From Thermoactinomyces sp. DSM 45892 (lineage in GTDB: Bacteria > Bacillota > Bacilli > Thermoactinomycetales > Thermoactinomycetaceae), in contig NZ_FNPL01000014.1 of NCBI RefSeq assembly GCF_900107305.1, forward strand, positions 51,055 through 115,054: DNA of 64,000 nt. Direction: 5' to 3'. Position 1 is the stretch's first letter. Each line of letters begins with the position of its first letter. Position numbers and translations under genes: made by a program. Shown here one piece after another: positions 44,743 through 53,017 of the stretch. The notes under the pieces are model-generated. The model had not been told where the DNA came from, did not search any database, and saw only the letters and a program-made list of their open reading frames with translations.

Positions 44743-46071
44743 TTATTCATATAGCTGATTGATGATTGTTTCATTTAATATTTTCTCCGACATTTCCATG
44801 TCCTGCGATGATGAAGAGTTGATACTATAAACAATGTATAGATGTCTTGTTAAAGAATCCCTCACTGGTAAGGCTTTTTGATTAGGCGGGACCAATATAC
44901 CTAATTCATATACAGTTAAACCTAGACCTTTATCAATAAGAACACCTTCTCTGTTTCGTACCAACCCTTGAGAGTCTGGATTTGCGGGCCAATGAACGGG
45001 TAGGTCATGATGACTCATTTTACTTTTTAAAATGGTATCTTCTTCTAAAACATAATATTTTTGGAAAACTTGCTTACTGGAATGACTGGGTAAGTACTCT
45101 TTAACTTGTTCCTTTAACACAATCGAAAGAAGCAAATCGTACGGATTCACTTCACCTGCGTATAGATACAAATCCATAATGCGATCACCTGGATTGCGTA
45201 CACACCACTCCATCACTTTCGGTGTGCCACTTTCATCGATCTTAAACTCAAGATGAACAATGGCACTCTGAATTTTTGACATTGTAATGACGAAATGATT
45301 CATTTCATTAATTTGTTGAATCGTTTCCTCCGATAATTCATGGTAGTGAACTTGATGGCCGATTTCTACCGGGAATTCAATACCTTCCGATTTTAAAGTT
45401 TGCTTCTTAGTAATAGAAGAATACAGGACTCTCCCATCTCTAACCCAACTCTCAATCGAATACTCTTGCCCCACAATTCTTTCTTCAAGTAGATATAATT
45501 GCTCTTTAGACTTCTGCACTTTCAATAAATCAAGCACCGATTTCTTTTGACTCTCATCAGACCATATCATTACGTCCATAGAACCGTACTTATTAATAGG
45601 TTTTATAACTCCGCTATCTGGCAAAATAGTGGTCATTAGTTCCTCTAACGTCACTTTTTGTGAGCGGACCTTCCACGGAGTGTTTTGGATAAGCTGTCTC
45701 TGCTTTTCTTTATTTCGAGAAATAACAGCTGCCTCAAGCCCTCCATTAGGCAATCCTAGATATCCCGCTAAGATGGCTGTTTCTACTACCAATCTTTCAT
45801 CTATAGGAATGATCCCTACTATTTGATCATGCTCTAAAATATTATTCACAACCAAAAAAAACGATTCCATCGAATATTCTTCCATGCAGATGATTTCATC
45901 CACGAGATTAATAAAATGATGAGGATTGCACCGCTTATATCTGTATAATTGATCCAGCTTATTTTTTCTGCTATCTACAATAATGGCTTTTAGACCTCTT
46001 TTTCGAATACATCTTACATATTCTTCTGTAATCTCAGAAAAACCCCCGAGGATTAGCACCGCTTTTTCCAT
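44743..46071 (-). CDS. ATP-grasp ligase 1
   Basis: The 442-residue protein has an N-terminal Rossmann-like lobe (AVLILGGFSEITEEYVRCIR), an ATP-grasp core (GVIKPINKYGSMDVMIW, LEERIVGQEYSIESWV, HLEFKIDESGTPKVMEWCVR with NPGDR) and a C-terminal extension. The core matches carboxylate-amine ligases. It is only distantly like ATP-grasp 2, so the two probably form different bonds. The start uses a GGGGTG site, like the dehydrogenase gene. Confidence 0.82.
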   Translation of the reverse strand: MEKAVLILGGFSEITEEYVRCIRKRGLKAIIVDSRKNKLDQLYRYKRCNPHHFINLVDEIICMEEYSMESFFLVVNNILEHDQIVGIIPIDERLVVETAILAGYLGLPNGGLEAAVISRNKEKQRQLIQNTPWKVRSQKVTLEELMTTILPDSGVIKPINKYGSMDVMIWSDESQKKSVLDLLKVQKSKEQLYLLEERIVGQEYSIESWVRDGRVLYSSITKKQTLKSEGIEFPVEIGHQVHYHELSEETIQQINEMNHFVITMSKIQSAIVHLEFKIDESGTPKVMEWCVRNPGDRIMDLYLYAGEVNPYDLLLSIVLKEQVKEYLPSHSSKQVFQKYYVLEEDTILKSKMSHHDLPVHWPANPDSQGLVRNREGVLIDKGLGLTVYELGILVPPNQKALPVRDSLTRHLYIVYSINSSSSQDMEMSEKILNETIINQLYE

Positions 46072-46107
46072 TCAAAACACCCCATTATTTCTCATTAGGA
46101 TAAATAA

Positions 46108-46156
46108 GGGTTTCTTATTGTACTCGCTCATTTGGTTGCTAGACAATACGAAACCC
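46108..46156 (-). terminator. Internal hairpin between the dehydrogenase and ATP-grasp 1 genes
   Basis: GGGTTTCTTATTGT pairs with ACAATACGAAACCC (one mismatch) over a 21-base loop. On the minus strand it is followed by TTATTTATCC, a weak T-run, so it may attenuate transcription or protect message ends. Confidence 0.55.
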
Positions 46157-46185
46157 TATTTGTACAGGTAAATCATTTCAAATTC

Positions 46186-47145
46186 TTATACGAGTGTTCG
46201 AATCGGTGAACCATTTACAAATGCAATTATGTCTTCCACAGCTTCCTTGTAATAAGTGTGGTAATTTCTCTGTGTCACATATCCTAAATGTGGCGTGGCG
46301 AGTAGATTAGGTAGGGTCCGTAACGGATCGAACTCCGGTAAAGGCTCGATTTCAAATACATCCACGCCTGCTCCTGCAATTTGTTTATTTTCAAGAGCTT
46401 TCATGAGAGCCACTTGGTCCACGATGGCTGCACGTGATGTATTAATTAAAAAAGATGATGGTCGCATTAGCTGTAACTCTTCTTCACCGATTAAGCCCCT
46501 CGTTCGATCGCTAAGTACTAGATGGATGGAAACAAAATCACTGTTTTTAAGTAGTTCTTCCTTTGAAGCAGCCAGTGCTACACCTGTATTTTCTGTTTGT
46601 TCACGTGTCAAGTTCTGGCTCCAGGCAACCACATTCATCCCAAATGCTTTACCGATTCGTGCCATCCTACCTCCAATTTTCCCCAAACCAAGCAAGCCAA
46701 GTGTTTTTCCGTATAAATCTGTACCCACGGTTTGTTGCCATGGACCATTTTGTTTCAATGCATTATTTTCTACAACAATATTTCGAGCTAAACCTAAAAT
46801 TAAAGCCCAAGCAAGCTCTGTGGGAGGCTCAGAACTACTTGCTGTACCGCAGACGGTAACGCCATTGGAAGCGGCAGCCTGTAGATCTATGGATGCATTT
46901 CGCATTCCAGATGTAATCAACAGCTTCAACTTCTCCAAGCGCTTAAATAGTCTCGCAGGAAAAGGGGTACGTTCACGCATAATGACTACAATCTCATAAT
47001 CTTGAATGGTATTTACAAGTTCATCTTCATTCGCAATGTAATGGTGAATCGAAGTGACTTCTACTTTATCTGCTATAGCAGACCAATCCGTTATCTTCAA
47101 AGCTACGTTCTGATAATCATCCAATATGACACATTTCCATTTCAT
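46186..47145 (-). CDS. D-2-hydroxyacid dehydrogenase
   Basis: The 319-residue NAD-dependent enzyme has GKTLGLLGLGKIGGRMARIG (nucleotide loop), TSRAAIVDQ (Arg), GVDVFEIEPLP (Glu) and TPHLGYVT (catalytic His). It belongs to the phosphoglycerate-dehydrogenase-like group. In context it could oxidise the 2-hydroxyacid made by the aconitase step, or reduce a keto acid. It follows the unrecognised 482-residue gene by 30 bases. Confidence 0.88.
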   Translation of the reverse strand: MKWKCVILDDYQNVALKITDWSAIADKVEVTSIHHYIANEDELVNTIQDYEIVVIMRERTPFPARLFKRLEKLKLLITSGMRNASIDLQAAASNGVTVCGTASSSEPPTELAWALILGLARNIVVENNALKQNGPWQQTVGTDLYGKTLGLLGLGKIGGRMARIGKAFGMNVVAWSQNLTREQTENTGVALAASKEELLKNSDFVSIHLVLSDRTRGLIGEEELQLMRPSSFLINTSRAAIVDQVALMKALENKQIAGAGVDVFEIEPLPEFDPLRTLPNLLATPHLGYVTQRNYHTYYKEAVEDIIAFVNGSPIRTLV

Positions 47146-47175
47146 TCTCTACACCCCGTTACCATTTTTTAGTTT

Positions 47176-48624
47176 TCAACCCATGAGTGATCCAACAATC
47201 ATACACGACTGTTGAAAGGATAACTCTCTAAATCCTTCCGGCTCCACCGAGCGGCTAAAGTCATGTGATTTTTGATTATTCAAGATTCCACACTTAGGGA
47301 TAAAGCGATCGAGAAAATATTGGGAGAGGTTGGATTTCTGCTCCCCTAGCCATTGCAATGTTATGCGCTCCACCTCTACTGCCATCTGACCTGGACATTC
47401 TGCGAGATGATCTGTTCCCTTCCTAACTCTGAGGAATAACTCAGTTAAAAGCTCATTGTCTCTAGGATGCTGATCAGTCGGACATAAAGAAAACACGACT
47501 GCAGGGATCACTACAAATAAAATCGGATCCACTTCTGGGTATCTATCTATAATAAGATTACAAATCCTCCTGTAACTCCTAACCTTGGACTTCGTAGCAA
47601 TATATCCGCTCCGTTTGGGTGGATAACCTGCCATGTCTCTAGCTCCCCAGTGAAAGTGTGGGTTAAATGGTTGAGTCATTGTAGAACGAATGACATTTCT
47701 ATCTGGATAATGCGAACTTACTACAGCAGAGAAAATACGCATGGCCACATTCGAAACGAGTGGCATATGTGTAGGCATTTGATCGATTTGTTGAAAGAAC
47801 TGATCTGGTTGATCCACGGCTCGAAATGGTATCATGGCTGCTTCAACTAGTTCACTCGCACTTGAATAAAAAACCTCTCCCATCCGGAAACTTCTATCTT
47901 CACAAATCAGGTCAGATCTATACATTCTTCCATCCAGAGTCACTTGATGACTGATTAAATCTTGGAAAATGGCTCTCGAATTCTCACGTTGTGAAGCATC
48001 TTCTATCAAATCACATAGAATCCTTTTTATTAAAGACTCCTGCTCATACACAATAGAAGGTTCAAAACGAAATTCAAATTTTTGATACTGAAGCCGATTT
48101 TTATGAACTTGTATTAATGGAATGAACTCTCCTCTATATTCAGTTTTTACAAAAGGAGTAAAGTACGAATGTTCACGCCCTCTTCTAACAAACCCCGATC
48201 CATCCCATGTAAACAAGGGCAGCTCCATTCTACTATCCTGTTCAACGATCGAACCAGGCACATACACAATATCACCATTTTGCATGTCTTGTGTTTCTGT
48301 TTGAGTAAAACAGTAAAGTAGCGGGTATCCGTATCCTTTAGAACAAATCGCATTATTAAAATCCATCATTCCCGCTCTGCCTTGCATAATTTGCTCCCAA
48401 TTCCCAATATGTCCAGTTCGTGGTGGTAACAACTCAGGCGAGGATTGGATAAGAGAAAGAAGCTTTCCGATCTTAACATCTGTAGTTCCCATGTGGATCC
48501 AATTAAAGGAACACTCCCTCTTTTCGAATGCATCTAGTGCGGAATCTTTCTTCCATCTTAATTTATCAAGTACACCGAGTTCAGTAAGAAGCTCGATTGG
48601 ACTTTTCATTACTTCTGTTCCCAT
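47176..48624 (-). CDS. Unrecognised 482-residue cluster protein
   Basis: ATG 48624 has AGGAGG 7 bases upstream and lies one base after the aconitase stop, so translation is coupled. I recognise no family. It appears soluble and globular, with no membrane helix or signal. Conserved-looking stretches are PPRTGHIGNWEQIMQGRAGM, CSKGYGYPLLYCFTQ, STMTQPFNPHFHWGARDMAG and SDLICEDRSFRMGE. The several His, Trp, Cys and Arg positions could suit an enzyme active site. Position between aconitase and dehydrogenase suggests a step on the same carbon skeleton. Confidence 0.8.
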   Translation of the reverse strand: MGTEVMKSPIELLTELGVLDKLRWKKDSALDAFEKRECSFNWIHMGTTDVKIGKLLSLIQSSPELLPPRTGHIGNWEQIMQGRAGMMDFNNAICSKGYGYPLLYCFTQTETQDMQNGDIVYVPGSIVEQDSRMELPLFTWDGSGFVRRGREHSYFTPFVKTEYRGEFIPLIQVHKNRLQYQKFEFRFEPSIVYEQESLIKRILCDLIEDASQRENSRAIFQDLISHQVTLDGRMYRSDLICEDRSFRMGEVFYSSASELVEAAMIPFRAVDQPDQFFQQIDQMPTHMPLVSNVAMRIFSAVVSSHYPDRNVIRSTMTQPFNPHFHWGARDMAGYPPKRSGYIATKSKVRSYRRICNLIIDRYPEVDPILFVVIPAVVFSLCPTDQHPRDNELLTELFLRVRKGTDHLAECPGQMAVEVERITLQWLGEQKSNLSQYFLDRFIPKCGILNNQKSHDFSRSVEPEGFRELSFQQSCMIVGSLMG

Positions 48625-48625
48625 G

Positions 48626-51352
48626 CTAAATCCTCCTGTTGCTTCCTTCACTAGAAAAGTGACTCATTGAAAGTTGCATATTCTTTATCACAAGGGGTAG
48701 AATTCCTCCGCTTTGGTAATATTTCAGCTCATCATCCGACTCGATACAAGCCCGCACCATAAACTGAACCAGATCACCATTCTCCTTCTGGGCCTTCACA
48801 CTTAATTTCATTCCTACTTGAAGCTGTTCAATTCCACTAATTTCATAGATTTCACTTCCATCTAATCCAAGAAAGCCCGAATTTTCACCTAGTTGAAATG
48901 CCAAAGGAAGTATGCCCATGCAAATCAGATTGGAACGGTGGATTCGCTCAAAACTCTCCGAAATCACTGCTTTGACTCCCAAGAGTTTAGGACCTTTGGC
49001 TGCCCAATCCCGTGACGAACCCGTTCCATACTCTTTACCTGAAATAATCACCAGAGGAATATCCTCTGCTGTGTATCTCATAGCAGCATCATAGATAGTC
49101 ATCATCTGGTTGGATGGATAATGCATTGTGAACCCTCCCTCAACTCCCGGCAGCATCTTATTTTTCAAACGAATATTGGCTAGTGTGGCTCTCATTAAAA
49201 CCTCATGATTACCGCGTCGAGAACCATAGGTATTGAATGCTTCCCGTTCTACTCCATTCTCTTTAAGATAGAGGCCAGCAGGGTTATTGGAATCGACCAC
49301 TCCACCTGGAGAGATATGATCGGTCGTAATACTATCCCCTAACAAAGCAAGCACGCGTCCTCCGATAATCGACTTCGGTGCAGTCACCTTATCAAAATAA
49401 GGTGGTTTTTTTATATAGGTGGAATTTTCCTCCCAATGATACAATTCGCTCTTAACCATAGGAATTGCCTGCCAACGTTCATCGGCCTTTTGGTCATAGC
49501 GTTTGATATACATGTCTTTAGAAATAAACGTTCTCATCATGAAAGCAATCTCTTCATCAGAAGGCCAAATATCATGTAGGTAAACGGGAGTATCTTTGTC
49601 ATAACCGATCGGTTCATGTTCCAGATCGATACAAACTGTGCCAGCAATGGCGTATGCGATAACCAAGGGTGGTGATGCTAGATAATTAGCCTGAACAGAT
49701 GGATGAATACGCCCTTCAAAATTACGGTTCCCACTAAGTACAGAACTTGTAACGATACCCTGCTCCTTCACCGCAAGCGCAATTCGCGGATCGATTGGAC
49801 CACTGCTACCTGAGCAAGTCATACAACCATATCCTGTTACATGAAATCCTAGCGCCTCCAAAGGTATCATCAAACCAGAAGATGCTAGATAATCTGAAAC
49901 CACCTGCGATCCAGGAGATAAGCTGGTTTTCACGTATGCAGGCACACACAAATTACGCTCCACAGCATTTCGTGCCAACAAACCTGCAGCGATCATAACA
50001 GCGGGATTGGAAGTATTGGTACACGAAGTAATAGCTGCAAGTAATATGGATCCGTGGGTAAGGGTGATCGTCTGATCATCAAGCTGTACTCTTACTTCAG
50101 GTCCGTTTCTTCCGTTCTGTGAAAACTCCTGGGAACCTAAGGTAGTTTCGAGAGATGCCTTGAAAGACGTTTTTAAATCCTTCAATACAATACGATCTTG
50201 TGGGCGTACTGGACCAGCAACACTTGGTTCTACCTCATCCAACCTAAACTCAATCCGTTTATTGAACATAGGCATCTGATCATTTTCAGTCCAATACAAT
50301 CCCTGAAGTTTATAATAGTTCTCCACTAATTTTACTTGTGCTTCCGAACGCCCTGTCATGCGCAGATAACACAGTGCCTCGTCATCTACAGGAAAATAGG
50401 CACAGGTAGCTCCATACTCTGGCGCCATATTTGCAATGGTGGCCCGTTCCGCTAAACTAAGAAATCTCATTCCTTCACCAGTAAATTCAACAAACTGATC
50501 CACTACTCCCTCACGGCGCAACTTGTCCGTAATCGTCAGCACTAAGTCCGTCGTAGTAACCCCGGGTCTAAGTCTCCCCTTCAATTCCACACCCACCACA
50601 GAAGGGCTTACAAGCATGAGTGGATGGCCCAACATAACTGCTTCTGCTTCAAGCCCTCCAACACCCCAACCTAACACGCCGAGCCCATTAATCATGGTTG
50701 TATGGCTATCTGTTCCACAAACACTGTCTGGAAATATAACTTGGGCACCGCCCCACTCTTTCACTTGAATTACACTTGCCAAATATTCCAAATTTATCTG
50801 GTGACAGATCCCCATTCCAGGCGGGAACACCCGAAGGTTTTGGAATGTTTGTTCTCCCCAACGCAACAGTTTATACCGCTCTTGATTTCGCTGAAATTCA
50901 AGTTTCGTATTTCGTTCAAAAGCATCCGATGAATTCGAATAGTCTACTATTATGGAATGATCAACCACTACATCCGTTTGGATAACAGGATTAACTTGTG
51001 TGGGATCTCCACCAAGTTCCTTGACTGATTCTCGCATAGCAGCTAAATCCACTAATACAGGAACACCCGTGAAATCCTGCATAAGTACACGACTTGGTAA
51101 ATAGGGAATGACAGTCTTTTCCTTCCCGTTAACTAGAGCGTGAATCTTCGAATCTACTGTATCCATATCAACATGCCCCATACTCACTGAGCGCAAAAGA
51201 GATTCAAGCAATAACCTAATTGAATAAGGAATACGCGATAAATTCAGATCTAATCGTTCCGCTAATTTCGTTAATGACCAAACTGTATAGACCTGCTGTT
51301 CAAACTCAAGAGGAATACAAACCCCTAAGGGATCTTTTAAAGAGTTTATCAT
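48626..51352 (-). CDS. Divergent aconitase-family enzyme
   Basis: The 908-residue protein matches AcnA/CitB in length and domain order: domains 1-3 with the [4Fe-4S] ligands (ITSCTNTSNPAV and GYGCMTCSGSSGPI) and a C-terminal swivel domain with GKEYGTGSSRDWAAKG. The cluster-ligand loop normally reads GCTTCIGNSGPL; here it is GCMTCSGSSGPI, a substitution around the iron site. That suggests a dedicated paralogue acting on a citrate analogue. Its ATG abuts the adenylation gene TAA. A back-up housekeeping aconitase cannot be excluded. Confidence 0.9.
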   Translation of the reverse strand: MINSLKDPLGVCIPLEFEQQVYTVWSLTKLAERLDLNLSRIPYSIRLLLESLLRSVSMGHVDMDTVDSKIHALVNGKEKTVIPYLPSRVLMQDFTGVPVLVDLAAMRESVKELGGDPTQVNPVIQTDVVVDHSIIVDYSNSSDAFERNTKLEFQRNQERYKLLRWGEQTFQNLRVFPPGMGICHQINLEYLASVIQVKEWGGAQVIFPDSVCGTDSHTTMINGLGVLGWGVGGLEAEAVMLGHPLMLVSPSVVGVELKGRLRPGVTTTDLVLTITDKLRREGVVDQFVEFTGEGMRFLSLAERATIANMAPEYGATCAYFPVDDEALCYLRMTGRSEAQVKLVENYYKLQGLYWTENDQMPMFNKRIEFRLDEVEPSVAGPVRPQDRIVLKDLKTSFKASLETTLGSQEFSQNGRNGPEVRVQLDDQTITLTHGSILLAAITSCTNTSNPAVMIAAGLLARNAVERNLCVPAYVKTSLSPGSQVVSDYLASSGLMIPLEALGFHVTGYGCMTCSGSSGPIDPRIALAVKEQGIVTSSVLSGNRNFEGRIHPSVQANYLASPPLVIAYAIAGTVCIDLEHEPIGYDKDTPVYLHDIWPSDEEIAFMMRTFISKDMYIKRYDQKADERWQAIPMVKSELYHWEENSTYIKKPPYFDKVTAPKSIIGGRVLALLGDSITTDHISPGGVVDSNNPAGLYLKENGVEREAFNTYGSRRGNHEVLMRATLANIRLKNKMLPGVEGGFTMHYPSNQMMTIYDAAMRYTAEDIPLVIISGKEYGTGSSRDWAAKGPKLLGVKAVISESFERIHRSNLICMGILPLAFQLGENSGFLGLDGSEIYEISGIEQLQVGMKLSVKAQKENGDLVQFMVRACIESDDELKYYQSGGILPLVIKNMQLSMSHFSSEGSNRRI

Positions 51353-52990
51353 TTAGTACTCCCCTTTCATCTCCTCAGACTCAAGACGTTTCATAAGAGC
51401 TTTTCTATCCATTTTCCCATTCGAATTCAAAGGCATCTCTTCAAGCACATGAACAGTATGGGGGACCATATAAGTGGGCAACTCTTTTCGAACTCCTATA
51501 AGTATCGTATTAGAATCTAGATTGGCACCCACAACAAAAGCAGTAATTCCTTTAATAGTACCAGTTTCAATCGGCCATCCCACTGCTACTGCAGACACCA
51601 CATTGGGTTGTCGCAAGAGCGTTGCTTCTACTTCACTTAACTCCACTCGATAACCTTGTACCTTCACTTGATGATCCAAGCGACCTAAATAAGTCAGATC
51701 TCCACTCGGTAGATAGCGAACCCGGTCCCCAGTTCGATAAAAAACCTTAGTCTGGCCAGAGTCATCCTTATACTCAATCAAAGATGTATGGGTTTGCTCG
51801 AAATTGCCCCAATAGCCTAAAAATGTCTGTGGACCCGATATACATAGCTCTCCTTCATTTCCATATGGAACTGGCTCCAAGTTTTCATCCAAGATGAGAG
51901 ACTCCATTTCTGGATACAATTTACCTATAGGAACTGATTCATTTACGCACTCCATAGGTGATTTTATTGGATCCCAGCGGTAAGCCGTGCAAGCAATAGT
52001 AAGTTCCGTGGGACCGTAGAGATTTTCAATAATCGAATTGGGCGCAGCCAACTGCCAAGCCTCAGCCGTTGTTTTCAGAAGTACCTCTCCACAAAAGAAA
52101 CTCCAGCGCAAACTTGGCATGCTATTTTGCTTCAAAAAGTTTTGCTTACACAAAAGTACAGCAACAGACGGTACAGAAAACCAAACCGTAATCCCCTTTT
52201 CCCGAATAAAGCTAAATGGAGATAAGAGATGTATGGGATCCATCGAACAGACAGCAGCTCCACGCCCCCACGCCATAAATAGATCAAATATAGACAGATC
52301 AAAGGTCTGATCAAAGGTTTGGGTGAATCGATCCTGATCAGTGATTTGATACCTTTGTTGATTCACCTCTATAAAATGAGTAACATTTTTATGGGTAATC
52401 GGTACACCTTTTGATATTCCAGTACTTCCTGATGTAAATAGAAGATACGCAACAGAATTAGTAGAAATAAAAGGGAATTTTACTAATGGAGGTGCACACT
52501 CTAAGTCAGTTTGATCACGAACTTCAGCTCTGATATGAACTAGGTCTTTTTTACTAGACTCGGGTAAAAGTACACACTTAGGAATCTGTTTTAAATTTTT
52601 TATTATTTCGCAAAACTGAGGCAAAGAACCCTTATCAACCAAAACAGCATCGAGGTCAGCTAACTCCATCATCATACGTGTTCGTTGTATAGGAAAATTA
52701 CGATTAAACGGCACAAATGTCGCCCCAGAAAATAAACTCGCCAAAACACCTACATAGGAAGTCAAACTACGATAGGCGAAAATTCCTACCCTTTTGGGTG
52801 TAGTATCAGAGGCCCCTAAAAGAACAGATGCCCAACGACAAGCCTTATCATTTAGTTCGGTATAGGTCCATTCATTTTGCTTAATAGATAACGCTAAATT
52901 ATCTGGGAAGCGTTTAACACTAGACAGAAAACCAGAGTGTAATAATGGACCCTGATTTTCCACTTGGAGAATAGCGGGTTGCAAAGTCAT
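51353..52990 (-). CDS. Stand-alone amino-acid adenylation enzyme
   Basis: The 545-residue protein is an NRPS-type A domain: YLLFTSGSTGISKG (A3, 184-195), TFDLSIFDLF (A4, Asp231 is the usual alpha-amine anchor), ENLYGPTELT (A5), GELCISGPQTFLGYW (A6), YRTGDRVR (A7), GRLDHQVKVQGYRVELSEVE (A8) and NGKMDRKAL (A10, Lys). It has no fused carrier or condensation domain. Asp231 favours an alpha-amino acid. The carrier is presumably the N-terminal domain of the adjacent citrate synthase fusion, 27 bases upstream. Confidence 0.92.
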   Translation of the reverse strand: MTLQPAILQVENQGPLLHSGFLSSVKRFPDNLALSIKQNEWTYTELNDKACRWASVLLGASDTTPKRVGIFAYRSLTSYVGVLASLFSGATFVPFNRNFPIQRTRMMMELADLDAVLVDKGSLPQFCEIIKNLKQIPKCVLLPESSKKDLVHIRAEVRDQTDLECAPPLVKFPFISTNSVAYLLFTSGSTGISKGVPITHKNVTHFIEVNQQRYQITDQDRFTQTFDQTFDLSIFDLFMAWGRGAAVCSMDPIHLLSPFSFIREKGITVWFSVPSVAVLLCKQNFLKQNSMPSLRWSFFCGEVLLKTTAEAWQLAAPNSIIENLYGPTELTIACTAYRWDPIKSPMECVNESVPIGKLYPEMESLILDENLEPVPYGNEGELCISGPQTFLGYWGNFEQTHTSLIEYKDDSGQTKVFYRTGDRVRYLPSGDLTYLGRLDHQVKVQGYRVELSEVEATLLRQPNVVSAVAVGWPIETGTIKGITAFVVGANLDSNTILIGVRKELPTYMVPHTVHVLEEMPLNSNGKMDRKALMKRLESEEMKGEY

Positions 52991-53017
52991 GACAAACCTC
53001 CGAAATGATTACAAATT

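Noticed and set aside
46295..46999. 234-codon plus-strand frame opposite the dehydrogenase
   Set aside because: The minus-strand frame encodes a clear dehydrogenase with catalytic motifs; the opposite frame is a shadow.
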